From Psychrobacter sp. Choline-02u-9 (GTDB taxonomy: Bacteria; Pseudomonadota; Gammaproteobacteria; Pseudomonadales; Moraxellaceae), in NCBI RefSeq assembly GCF_002836505.1, contig NZ_PJBF01000047.1, forward strand, positions 1 through 64,000: a DNA stretch of 64,000 bases. Reading direction: 5' to 3'. Shown here piece after piece: positions 1 to 8,397 of the stretch (its first letter is position 1; every line of letters starts with the position of its first letter). Under the pieces are notes generated by a model, which ran no database searches, was not told where the DNA came from, and saw only the letters and a program-made list of their open reading frames with translations. The translations under genes and the position numbers were made by a program.

Positions 1-24
1 GTTAATTAAATAAAATATGTAAAT

Positions 25-62
25 AAAACAAAGCTACTTTTTCACTGTAAACTTTGTTTTTC
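25..62 (+). terminator. possible AT-rich hairpin terminator of a gene left of the window
   Basis: A 9-bp arm AAAACAAAG at 25-33 is complementary to CTTTGTTTT at 52-60, with an 18-nt loop and a short T run after it. It is AT-rich and therefore weak. It would end a plus-strand transcript entering from the left, convergent with the gene that follows on the minus strand. Confidence 0.3.
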
Positions 63-113
63 GAGCTGTTTTAATGGTATGTGTTCTAACTCTTTACGCC
101 TTTATGTTTGTTT

Positions 114-860
114 TTATGCCTTCTCAAGCTCAGGGCGAGCCAGATCAATCGCTGAAATAAGTGCTGTCTCAAATTGACCTTTATCAAATATAACCAATCC
201 CGAATGCGCACTGCAAAAATTTCGACCATCACGCCACTCGCTTGCCAGCTCTACGGCCCAATCACAATAGTGCTTAGCTGCATCTGGCTCATCTTTGAGC
301 GCTTTTTTGGTAGTAGGGTGTAAGCCTAGGTTAGGCTGCACGGCACTTATTAACTTGGAAGGGGGTATCTCAAAGGTATCATCGACATAAATGCTCTGGC
401 TGGCAGGGTGGTAGGCCAAAAGCGAGCTGGCATGAACCGCTTCATCCGGTGAGATGTAATGGATGCCTTGAGGAATAGAGAATTTAAGTTCAGGGTAGCG
501 CGCAGCAACGGAATCGCTTTCGACTAAGTCATCTGCCCAATTGACTTCAGGCACTTGTTCTGGATGTCGGCTACTGCCATAAAACGTCGCTTGCGGAAAG
601 TCTTTGGCCATTTGAGCACAGTGTACCGTATGGAACGGATGAACATTGAGAACGGCTTCAACATCTCGACCATCATTGGTTAGTGCCATTACTTGCTGAC
701 GAACATTATCTTTTAATGTGTAGCTATCTAAGAATATAAATCGTCCTGATGGTAGTTTTATGAGGGCACATTGAACACCGATATCAAGTATGCCGTTCTT
801 TATAAATGAGCCTCGAATACTCCAAAACCCTGCACCTAAATCATACATTTCATCAGTCAT
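114..860 (-). CDS. divergent metallo-beta-lactamase-fold-like protein
   Basis: A 248-residue soluble protein with no signal peptide or membrane segment. It shows the layout of a metallo-beta-lactamase fold: an N-terminal beta-rich part (about 20-75), then a His cluster HPFHTVH where the family has HxHxDH, then an IYVDDTF stretch resembling the bridging-Asp strand, and a late CSAHSG stretch resembling the last His motif. The first metal motif does not match the canonical spacing and lacks its Asp, so the metal site and the reaction cannot be predicted. The start was set at the ATG at 860 because AAGGAG lies 8 nt upstream; the frame stays open to an ATG at 884, but that codon lies upstream of the ribosome site. 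The gene stands alone, with a palindromic repeat upstream. Confidence 0.6.
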   Translation of the reverse strand: MTDEMYDLGAGFWSIRGSFIKNGILDIGVQCALIKLPSGRFIFLDSYTLKDNVRQQVMALTNDGRDVEAVLNVHPFHTVHCAQMAKDFPQATFYGSSRHPEQVPEVNWADDLVESDSVAARYPELKFSIPQGIHYISPDEAVHASSLLAYHPASQSIYVDDTFEIPPSKLISAVQPNLGLHPTTKKALKDEPDAAKHYCDWAVELASEWRDGRNFCSAHSGLVIFDKGQFETALISAIDLARPELEKA

Positions 861-916
861 CGACATTACTCCTTGATAGTTCATTTATTCAATCGTTTTA
901 CTTTTTTGTAGCACCC

Positions 917-1024
917 TATAGTCGGTTCAATATAATTTGGATACAAGGAAGGCGAGTGAAAGCACTACAAGTTGTAGACTAAACGAGCCTGATACCGTAT
1001 CCAATTTATAGAAGATTGACTATA
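917..1024. repeat. palindromic MITE-like element, 108 bp
   Basis: The ends TATAGTC (917-923) and GACTATA (1018-1024) are inverted repeats. Further in, AATTTGGATAC is answered by GTATCCAATTT, and the centre carries the palindrome CTACAAGTTGTAG. It has no coding capacity and fills most of the gap between two minus-strand genes (861-1174). The architecture is that of a miniature inverted-repeat element, or of a REP-type repeat that folds into a long hairpin in RNA. A degenerate fragment of one end seems present near 19468-19490. Confidence 0.6.
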
Positions 1025-1174
1025 TGATTATTAATTTTTATGGCAGTAAAGTCTGTAAGAAAAAAGATAGAAGCAATGTAAATGTGTAAAAATAAAAAAG
1101 AGTTGTTATTCAAATGTCATTATTAACAGTGAAAGCTGTCTGTCCTTCCTTTTATAAGTAGATTAAAAAATAGC

Positions 1175-2119
1175 TTATAAACAGTCTTCGTAATCATAGG
1201 CTGAGATACGAGGATCATCTTTGTAGCTTTCATTGCCACATAAGAATTTATCGAAACGGGTATCACCATTAATATAACGTTGCATCCATGCGATAGCAGG
1301 CTTACTTAATAGTTTCTCGTTAAAACGATGACTGGCACAGAAATGACTGCCGTTGTTAATCTCGACCTTCATTTTTGGACCGTCAGCTTTTTGATAAAAG
1401 GTATTGGTATATTTTTTATTCGGGGCGATACGGTCATTTTCACAAGCGATGAATAGAGCAGGCGTATCCATCGCACCATAGCTCGTATCATGATAGGGCG
1501 TTTGTGCAATGATGGCTTGCACCGTACTGCGCTCAGTTGCCAATCGTAGCGCACCGCCGCCGCCCATTGACCAACCAATCGCGCCCAAACGATTTGGATC
1601 GATCATATGCCCCACTGTTTTATCAGCGATGAGATGATCGAGAGCCGCGCTCAATTGCTCAGCACGGCTATCCGGATTATCATAAATGGAGCTAGTATTA
1701 ATAGTAATAACGACAAATCCCCAAGAGGCTAGACGCGGTCCCCACCATTTGATAGAAGACTCATAAGACACATAACCTGGCACTACCGCGATACCACCTA
1801 GCAGACCACAGTTAGCAGCATCCGTTGGATAATGTATGGTACCGCCACCAAAGCCATTGGCTGATTGGCGACTCACATGCTTGGACTTTATAGAAAACGG
1901 ACCGTTATCACGTGTTTTTGTGAGCTCAGTAGCAGTGATAGCGTCATCCTTTATACAGTCTACTGCCGCTAGTGAGTTTGTAGCGTCGAGTGTTGATCTA
2001 ACTGGGTTGAGGCTTTTAACGCTAGTCTCGGATACAGTTACTTCTGCTATAGCCATTGTAGAGAAAACCAATGTGCTCATCGCGATCATAAGTTGTGAAA
2101 GCATCATATTTTTCATCAT
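1175..2119 (-). CDS. secreted type II polyester hydrolase / cutinase-like lipase (PETase relative)
   Basis: A 314-residue alpha/beta hydrolase of the bacterial cutinase/PET-hydrolase family (lipase family III), related by family knowledge to the cold-active Moraxella lipase 1. A signal peptide covers about residues 1-25, ending AIA. The nucleophile elbow GWSMGGGG places Ser184. The catalytic Asp229 lies in CENDRIAP and His259 in GSHFC. Oxyanion residues fit Tyr117 (VPGY) and Met185. Cys226 and Cys261 sit exactly where IsPETase has its extra active-site disulphide, and Cys294/Cys313 where the conserved C-terminal one is, so it is a type II enzyme. Phe260 follows the catalytic His, where IsPETase has Ser, and Tyr209 stands where IsPETase has Trp185. 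The natural substrates are probably lipids or polyesters outside the cell. It is monocistronic. The start is ambiguous among four Met codons at residues 1, 2, 5 and 6. Confidence 0.9.
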   Translation of the reverse strand: MMKNMMLSQLMIAMSTLVFSTMAIAEVTVSETSVKSLNPVRSTLDATNSLAAVDCIKDDAITATELTKTRDNGPFSIKSKHVSRQSANGFGGGTIHYPTDAANCGLLGGIAVVPGYVSYESSIKWWGPRLASWGFVVITINTSSIYDNPDSRAEQLSAALDHLIADKTVGHMIDPNRLGAIGWSMGGGGALRLATERSTVQAIIAQTPYHDTSYGAMDTPALFIACENDRIAPNKKYTNTFYQKADGPKMKVEINNGSHFCASHRFNEKLLSKPAIAWMQRYINGDTRFDKFLCGNESYKDDPRISAYDYEDCL

Positions 2120-2487
2120 AGTAAATTGTATTCTAAAAGGTTGTGTGGTCGTGCATGTCTATGGGTTAGAAAAGATAGACGTAGGTAGTGATTGTTAATT
2201 GTCAACGTCATCAATCGTTAAAGCAGTTAAGTACTCAACAAGTGCGTCAAGAGCATCTAACCATACTATCCTGTATATGCAGTAAACGTAACTTTGATCA
2301 TGAACTTGTGAGTCGAAAGCTGTCTTCACCGTCTCAAGTCGAAATGTGATTCCTAGTCAAGTTTTTCTACGATAATCTCGTACCCGAATAAAGAATCTAT
2401 CAAGTGGCAATAACACTTTTAAACCTGAGTATATTGATGAATGTGCTACCATAATTGGCTTGTCATTATGATGAGCATTTATCGTTT

Positions 2488-2538
2488 AATAACGGTGATT
2501 TTGCTTATACATTTAGCATAAGCAAAATCACCGTTATT
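2488..2538. repeat. perfect 21-bp inverted repeat (9-nt spacer) upstream of the MFS gene
   Basis: Arms at 2488-2508 and 2518-2538 are exact reverse complements around the 9-nt spacer ACATTTAGC. There is no T tract after the right arm, so it is not a normal terminator. It ends about 20 nt before the proposed start of the transporter gene. It could be an operator, an RNA hairpin in the leader, or a miniature repeat. The rest of the 2120-2558 gap shows nothing else I can name. Confidence 0.75.
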
Positions 2539-2558
2539 CCTCTCTATCATCCACGCCA

Positions 2559-3839
2559 GTGACGGTTATTATTTGCAGTCATGGTATAACCAATATAGTC
2601 AGATCCCCTGTGAATAATTCTAAAGATCAGATCCAAGATATAACAGCTGTGCCACCAGCTCCCTCCAATCATTCAACGTTGTGGATATTGAAGCTTACAA
2701 TTGGTCTAATAGGTATGTTTGCTTTTTTGCAAGTGTACTCTATCCAAGCGGTGCTACCAGTCATGATGGTGGACTTTGCTGCGACCGAAGTACAGGCTGG
2801 CATGATCGTTGGTGCCACTGTATTGGCTATTGCGATTATGTCACCATTTTTGGGTATGCTCTCAGATGCAGTCGGGCGCAAGTCGTTTATCGTTGGCGCT
2901 TTATTGTTTTTAGCGATACCAACAGCGCTTATTGCCCAGAGCTCGAGCATTGAATGGGTCGGCATTGGGCGCTTCATGCAAGGATTGTCCGTACCGGGTA
3001 TTACGGTGGTGACAATTGCCTATATCGGTGAGGAGTTTGAGGGCCGGGCAATGACTGAGTTGATGTCCTTTTATGTGTCAGGATGCGTGCTTGGCGGCTT
3101 TATGGGTCGGTTCTTGCTGGGGCATTTGCATGAGTTGATTGGCTGGCGGCATGGTTACTACGTCATGACCGCAATGACCTTGCTAGGCGCGATATGGGTC
3201 GGCAAGATGCTACCATCGTCTCGTCACTTTGTGGCCAACCCTAATTTTCGCTCAGCGATACAGACGCTGGGTGAGCACGTCACCAATCGCTATGTGGTAA
3301 CAGCATGTCTGCTTGGCGCTTGCGTGCTGTTCTCCCTTGTAGGCTGCTTCACTTTTATTAATTTACATCTGGCAGATGAACCGTATCAGTTGACGACAGG
3401 GGCACTTGCTAATATTTTTGCAGTATATCTATTGGGCGTTGTTATCACGCCATTGTCTAGTAAATTGCTACGTCGGTTTGGCTCGGCGCGTACGGTCCGT
3501 GTCGCTATTGTTGTATCGATGGTGGGTTTGTTATTGACCTTGGTTACGCCTTTGTGGGGAGTGATCATAGGACTAGCAATTATGTCCTCGGGTGTGTTTG
3601 TTACCCAATCAGCAACCATCAGTTATATCGCGGTCAACGTAAAAAAGGGTCGTTCATTAGCTTCGGGTCTATATTATATGGGCTACTATACAGGCGGTAC
3701 GCTAGGGGCATGGCTGGGTGGCATAGCTTATGCGCGAGGGCAGTGGTCTCTTACCGTATGGTTATTACTGTTTGTGCAGGTATTGGCGTTATTAATAGCC
3801 AGTTTTGGGATGATTAAAACTACAGTACGGGCAAAGTGA
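2559..3839 (+). CDS. MFS transporter, YnfM-like drug/metabolite efflux type
   Basis: An integral inner-membrane protein with about twelve hydrophobic segments starting near residue 46. The loop between TM2 and TM3 carries the major-facilitator signature GMLSDAVGRK, and a second charged loop (SSKLLRRFGSAR) opens the C-terminal half. This fits the 12-TM proton-antiport families. The substrate cannot be read from the sequence. The start is uncertain: GTG at 2559 is the furthest upstream, GTG at 2609 is possible, and the first in-frame ATG lies inside TM1. No clear Shine-Dalgarno supports any of them. The strong hairpin at 2488-2538 sits just in front. Confidence 0.8.
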   Translation: MTVIICSHGITNIVRSPVNNSKDQIQDITAVPPAPSNHSTLWILKLTIGLIGMFAFLQVYSIQAVLPVMMVDFAATEVQAGMIVGATVLAIAIMSPFLGMLSDAVGRKSFIVGALLFLAIPTALIAQSSSIEWVGIGRFMQGLSVPGITVVTIAYIGEEFEGRAMTELMSFYVSGCVLGGFMGRFLLGHLHELIGWRHGYYVMTAMTLLGAIWVGKMLPSSRHFVANPNFRSAIQTLGEHVTNRYVVTACLLGACVLFSLVGCFTFINLHLADEPYQLTTGALANIFAVYLLGVVITPLSSKLLRRFGSARTVRVAIVVSMVGLLLTLVTPLWGVIIGLAIMSSGVFVTQSATISYIAVNVKKGRSLASGLYYMGYYTGGTLGAWLGGIAYARGQWSLTVWLLLFVQVLALLIASFGMIKTTVRAK

Positions 3840-4048
3840 TTGGCTGTCTGATTTAATGTAGGCTCGGTCAGTCATCTTATGATACTTAATGTAAGACCGC
3901 TTTACACGGCGCCGCTTTTTTCTTACTATCAATAACGATGTTATTATAAAAATTAAAATGGTTAGCGCAGTAGATTTTATGCTGCTATTAACTTGATTAT
4001 TATTGTTATTTATCCCTTATAAGTACGACAAACAAGGAAGTCAAATCT

Positions 4049-5719
4049 ATGTCAAACATTTATCACAGTGCACCATCTGCCTACGATTATCCACTACTGG
4101 TCAAGCAATTATTAAGCCGTGCAAAAACGGTATCGCAAGATCAAGAGATTGTGTATGCGGACAAAAAGCGCCTGACTTATAAAGAGCTGTTCGAGCGGAT
4201 CAATCGTTTGGCCAATGTATTGGCAGACCTAAAGCTCGATGCAGGTGATGTGGTTGCCGTAATGGATTGGGACAGTCATCGCTATCTTGAGTCTTATTTT
4301 GCCGTACCAATGTCAGAGTACGTTTTACAGACCGTCAATATCCGTCTATCGCCTGAGAAAATCCTTTATACCATCAACCATGCCAAGCCTAAAGTGCTGA
4401 TGCTCAATTCTGAGTTTGCGCCATTGGTTAAAGACTATCAGTTCGAGAACTCAAGTATTGAGCATATTATCTGGCTTGATGACAACGGTGTCACTGCTGA
4501 AGGTATCTTTGGTAGCAACCAAAGCCGTGTCACAGGCGAGTATGAAGCGTTACTAAAAGCTGCTAATAGCGAATTTGATTTCCCAGATTTTGATGAAAAT
4601 ACCATTGCGACGACTTTTTATACGTCAGGCACGACAGGTGATCCAAAAGGGGTTTTCTTTAGCCATCGTCAGCTAGTGCTACATACACTAGCAGAAGCGG
4701 CAACCTTGGGGATGCTGCCTGATAAGCAAGGCGTGAGCTATGGGGATGTCTATATGCCGATGACGCCAATGTTCCATGTGCATGCATGGGGTTTTCCGTT
4801 TACAGCAACCATGGTGGGTCTAAAGCAAGTCTATCCAGGTCGCTATGCGCCTGATACGTTGATGGACTTAATTGTCAATGAAAAGGTCAGTATCACCCAT
4901 TGTGTACCAACAATTTTGCAAATGGTACTCAAAGAAGCACAAGATCGCGACGCCAGCTTTAATGGTCTAAAAATGATTATTGGTGGTTCAAGACTGACAG
5001 AAGGTCTAGCCAAAACGGCGATGGCACAAGGCATTGAGGTCTATACAGGCTATGGTATGTCAGAGACTGCGCCGCTTATTAGCTTAACGGGTTTTAGTCT
5101 CGATGAGCCTGAAATGACTGAAGAAGAAGATATTGCCCGTCGTTGTATGACAGGTAAACCCGTACTCATGGTCGATGCTCAGGTATGGGGTGAAGGCAAC
5201 AAGTCAGTAGGGACTGGACCAGACAATACAGGCGAGCTTGTATTGCGTGCGCCTTGGTTGACCCAAAGCTATCTTAAAAATGACGACGCTGGCAAAGAGC
5301 TGTGGGAAAATGGTTATATGCATACCCAAGATATTGCGTACATACGTCCTGATGGCTATATCAAAATCACCGATCGCTTAAAGGATGTAATCAAATCAGG
5401 TGGTGAGTGGATTTCATCGTTAGAGATTGAGACCATTTTATCGTTACATCCATCAGTGGCTGATGTGTCAGTGATTGGAGTGCGTGATAAGCAATGGGGT
5501 GAGCGTCCATTGGCTTTGGTGGTATTAAAGCCTGATGCTAAGGATACCAGTGCTGATGATATCAAAGCGATTGCAGAAAAAGCGGTAGAGCGCGGTATCA
5601 TTCCTAAATATGGCGTACCAAGCCAGTTTAAATTCGTTGATGAGCTACCAAAAACTTCTGTTGGCAAACATGACAAAAAAGTCATGCGTGAGATGTATGC
5701 CAATCAAACTGAGATTTAA
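4049..5719 (+). CDS. acyl-CoA synthetase, AlkK/DmdB-type medium- or short-chain ligase
   Basis: An ATP-dependent AMP-forming CoA ligase of 556 residues. The P-loop-like A3 motif YTSGTTGDPKG lies near residue 191, the motif YGMSETAP near 331, the hinge region KITDRLKDVIKSGGEW near 437, and the catalytic Lys region SVGKHDKK near the C-terminus. The stretch MFHVHAWGFPF and the segment DSHRYLESYFAVP are typical of the AlkK / methylmercaptopropionate-CoA ligase branch rather than long-chain FadD. It probably activates a short, branched or medium-chain acid. It lies at the head of an acyl-CoA degradation island but has its own terminator. The start is set by AAGGAAG upstream of ATG 4049. Confidence 0.85.
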   Translation: MSNIYHSAPSAYDYPLLVKQLLSRAKTVSQDQEIVYADKKRLTYKELFERINRLANVLADLKLDAGDVVAVMDWDSHRYLESYFAVPMSEYVLQTVNIRLSPEKILYTINHAKPKVLMLNSEFAPLVKDYQFENSSIEHIIWLDDNGVTAEGIFGSNQSRVTGEYEALLKAANSEFDFPDFDENTIATTFYTSGTTGDPKGVFFSHRQLVLHTLAEAATLGMLPDKQGVSYGDVYMPMTPMFHVHAWGFPFTATMVGLKQVYPGRYAPDTLMDLIVNEKVSITHCVPTILQMVLKEAQDRDASFNGLKMIIGGSRLTEGLAKTAMAQGIEVYTGYGMSETAPLISLTGFSLDEPEMTEEEDIARRCMTGKPVLMVDAQVWGEGNKSVGTGPDNTGELVLRAPWLTQSYLKNDDAGKELWENGYMHTQDIAYIRPDGYIKITDRLKDVIKSGGEWISSLEIETILSLHPSVADVSVIGVRDKQWGERPLALVVLKPDAKDTSADDIKAIAEKAVERGIIPKYGVPSQFKFVDELPKTSVGKHDKKVMREMYANQTEI

Positions 5720-5756
5720 TTAGTATTGATTAAATGTTCAAATATTTGTATTCGTC

Positions 5757-5817
5757 AAAATGTAGCGCGTATTACACGCTTAATAGTTGACCTTTCCCAT
5801 AGGCTCTGCTACATTTT
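5757..5817. repeat. 10-bp perfect inverted repeat in the 3' region of the ligase gene
   Basis: AAAATGTAGC at 5757-5766 pairs with GCTACATTTT at 5808-5817, and inside it GCGT and ACGC can pair as well. It directly precedes the terminator hairpin at 5818-5846, so the transcript end would carry a two-hairpin structure. It could be a stabilising 3' end or a small RNA released from the 3' UTR; this is inference. Confidence 0.45.
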
Positions 5818-5846
5818 AAACCGATACGATATGTATCGGTTTTTTA
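5818..5846 (+). terminator. rho-independent terminator after the acyl-CoA ligase
   Basis: The hairpin AACCGATAC / GTATCGGTT with a 5-nt loop is followed by a run of T. Confidence 0.85.
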
Positions 5847-5880
5847 ATTCTGGCAAGGATGACCAGTATTTACTAAGACA

Positions 5881-5996
5881 TGGTATTTTATAGTTGAAGC
5901 ATTTTAGAGTTGGTATCAGCCAGTTGCACGCAGACAGTGCGTTACACGAGGTGAATACCGTTATAACTTATTAAGTGCCTTAACTATAAAATACTA
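5881..5996. repeat. MITE-like inverted-repeat element abutting the prpE leader, about 116 bp
   Basis: Left end GGTATTTTATAGTT (5882-5895) and right end AACTATAAAATACT (5982-5995) are inverted repeats with one mismatch. The similarity continues inward with gaps for about 40 bp on each side. It has no coding capacity. It differs in sequence from the elements at 917-1024 and 48011-48184. It ends about 25 nt before the ribosome site of prpE, so it must lie in the promoter or leader of that gene. Confidence 0.55.
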
Positions 5997-6032
5997 TTGC
6001 CTCATTTCTCGTTTATGCTAAGGACAGCTACT

Positions 6033-8054
6033 ATGAGCGACCATTCCCAATCCCCAGTTTCTACCCAAATGACAGACACGCCAAAATTCGCTGATATTTA
6101 TCATGAGTCTATTACGGATCGAGAGCATTTTTGGGCTGAGCAGGCGAAGCGTATCTATTGGCATAAAGAGCCTGAACAAATTCTAGATGACAGCAATCTG
6201 CCTTTTGCCAGATGGTTTGTCGGCGGTGAGACCAATCTTTGTTATAACTGTGTCGATCGTCATCTGGTAGACCGTGCAGAGCAAGACGCTTTTGTGTGGG
6301 TGTCATCAGAGATTAATCAAGAGTTGATAGAAACTTTTCCAGCGGTTGTTGATTCGTTTAAGGATTTGGGCAATAACGTCGAGTTTTATACAGACTATAC
6401 CAAGCGTCGCCTGACTTATAATGACTTGTATAAAGAAGTTAATTATTTTGCCGATGTGCTACAACGTCACGGTATTGGCAAGGGTGACCGTGTCATCATC
6501 TATATGCCGATGATATTGGAAGCGGCTTATGCCATGCTTGCTTGTGCGCGTATTGGTGCCGTCCATTCAGTCGTGTTTGGTGGGTTTGCCGCCCATAACT
6601 TGGCTATCCGTATGGATGATGCCGAAGCCAAAATGGTCATTACCGTAGATGCAGGGCTACGCGGTGGTAAGGTCGTCAATTATAAAAACCTAGTCAATCA
6701 AGGCGTCGAACAAGCGACTGTCAAACTAGAACATGTGCTGGTGGTCAATCGCGGTATATTGCCATTTGAAACCAAAGCGATCGATGTTGATTATGCAACC
6801 GAGCGTCGTCATAGTTGTGAGGCCAATGCAGTCGTAGAGCCAGTTTGGCTCGAGTCAAATACCCCGTCCTATTTGCTTTATACTTCTGGTACTACTGGCA
6901 CACCGAAAGGGGTGCAGCGCGATACAGGTGGTCATGCAGTCGCGCTGACGACGTCGATAGATTATGTCTATGACGGCAAGGCTGGCGAGACGTTCTGGGC
7001 GATATCTGATATTGGTTGGGCCGTCGGGCATTCTTATACGATCTATGCGCCGTTACTGGCGGGTATGACCAGTATTATGTATGAGGGCTTGCCGCATATG
7101 CCAAACCCTGGTATCTGGTGGCGTATCGTTGAAGCTAACAAAGTTAATATTTTATTCACCGCACCCACAGGTGTGCGTATGCTCAAAAAACAAGACGAAA
7201 GCTGGATGACGCGTTACGACGTTTCCAGTGTGAAGTCGTTCTTTTTGGCAGGTGAGCCGCTTGATGAATCAACGGCTAGTTGGTTGACTCAGCATCTGGG
7301 CGTGCCAATTTTAGATCACTATTGGCAAACAGAGTCTGGGTGGCCAATCCTCAGCCATACGCCAAAGTTCAATCATAAGCCGCACAAGCAGGGGTCACCT
7401 GGTTACCCGATGTATGGCTATGAAGCGCATGTCATCAACGAGGAAACGGGCGATCCTTGTCAGGCTGGCGAAAAAGGATTGCTTGCAATTAAAGCACCAC
7501 TACCGCCTGGTTGTCTCACCACGGTATGGCGTAACGACGAGCGCTTTATTAGCAGCTATTTTGGTCTGTTTGATGGTCAGCAGTACTCAACTTCGGACTA
7601 TGCAGTGACAGATGAAGAAGGGTATTTCTACATCTTAGGTCGTACTGATGACGTGATAAACGTCGCAGGACATCGCATAGGCACACAAGAGATTGAGGAG
7701 GCCATCAGTACGCATCCAGAGATGGCAGAGTGTGCTGTGGTAGGGATTCAAGACGAGCTAAAAGGTGAGCTACCTATTGCGTTCTGCGTCCTAAAAGATC
7801 AAACGCAAATTGAAACCACCGAAAACCGTTTCCGTATCGAGCAACAAGTGATAGGCGCTGTCGTCAAATCTTTGGGCGGAATCGCGCGACCAGCCGCTAT
7901 CTACTTCCCTCAGGCACTGCCAAAAACCCGCTCTGGTAAAATCTTACGTCGCTCAATTCGTGCTCTGGCGGAAAACCAACCGACAGGAGATATGTCAACG
8001 CTTGATAATCCAACCGCTATTGATGCGATCAAGCAAGCGATGAAGGATTATTGA
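6033..8054 (+). CDS. prpE: propionyl-CoA synthetase
   Basis: An AMP-forming acyl-CoA synthetase of 673 residues in the acetyl-CoA synthetase branch. It converts propionate, ATP and CoA to propionyl-CoA. Visible features are an N-terminal ACS domain (GGETNLCYNCVDRH), the A3 motif YTSGTTGTPKGVQRD, the active-site stretch DIGWAVGHSY, YWQTESGWP, the hinge GRTDDVINVAGHRIG, and the C-terminal acetylatable-Lys motif KTRSGKILRR. DIGWAVGHSY and EGLPHMPNPGIWW are characteristic of PrpE rather than Acs. The start was chosen at ATG 6033, with AAGGA 8 nt ahead; TTG 5997 and ATG 6015 are less likely. It feeds the same product, propionyl-CoA, as the genes that follow. Confidence 0.9.
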   Translation: MSDHSQSPVSTQMTDTPKFADIYHESITDREHFWAEQAKRIYWHKEPEQILDDSNLPFARWFVGGETNLCYNCVDRHLVDRAEQDAFVWVSSEINQELIETFPAVVDSFKDLGNNVEFYTDYTKRRLTYNDLYKEVNYFADVLQRHGIGKGDRVIIYMPMILEAAYAMLACARIGAVHSVVFGGFAAHNLAIRMDDAEAKMVITVDAGLRGGKVVNYKNLVNQGVEQATVKLEHVLVVNRGILPFETKAIDVDYATERRHSCEANAVVEPVWLESNTPSYLLYTSGTTGTPKGVQRDTGGHAVALTTSIDYVYDGKAGETFWAISDIGWAVGHSYTIYAPLLAGMTSIMYEGLPHMPNPGIWWRIVEANKVNILFTAPTGVRMLKKQDESWMTRYDVSSVKSFFLAGEPLDESTASWLTQHLGVPILDHYWQTESGWPILSHTPKFNHKPHKQGSPGYPMYGYEAHVINEETGDPCQAGEKGLLAIKAPLPPGCLTTVWRNDERFISSYFGLFDGQQYSTSDYAVTDEEGYFYILGRTDDVINVAGHRIGTQEIEEAISTHPEMAECAVVGIQDELKGELPIAFCVLKDQTQIETTENRFRIEQQVIGAVVKSLGGIARPAAIYFPQALPKTRSGKILRRSIRALAENQPTGDMSTLDNPTAIDAIKQAMKDY

Positions 8055-8124
8055 TTAACGCAATGTATCGATCTATAAGTCAGCAATGATCGTTATTTTA
8101 CATAACAAATAGATTTATTTTATA

Positions 8125-8153
8125 AAAGCTCATGAGTAATCATGGGCTTTTTT
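8125..8153 (+). terminator. terminator after prpE
   Basis: The arms AAAGCTCATGA and TCATGGGCTTT with a GTAA loop run into a T tract. The remaining bases to the mmsA start (8154-8397) should hold its promoter, but I cannot choose a convincing one. Confidence 0.85.
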
Positions 8154-8397
8154 GTGTTTGTTATTTAAACCATTTTTATAGAAACTCGTGCCATCAAAAT
8201 AAACTTAGATAAAATTTCGATAAAGCGCTTGACCGTAAAAATGGTTTATTGTTATAGTTAATAACGATACAAAATAAATCATTTTAAAATTCAGTTTTTA
8301 ATAATGCTTTATAGACAAACCCTCATTGCTTTTACTTTTCTAATAAATATCTAGGTGCCGTCACACGGTAGTCTCGCAAAAAAGATAAGGATATCTT

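Noticed and set aside
1836..2198. Plus-strand frame across the N-terminal part of the polyester hydrolase gene
   Set aside because: It lies antisense to a clear gene, has no family signature and no ribosome site.
5997..6032. Upstream TTG and ATG starts of prpE
   Set aside because: Only ATG 6033 has AAGGA at a proper distance; the TTG is directly next to the repeat at 5881-5996.
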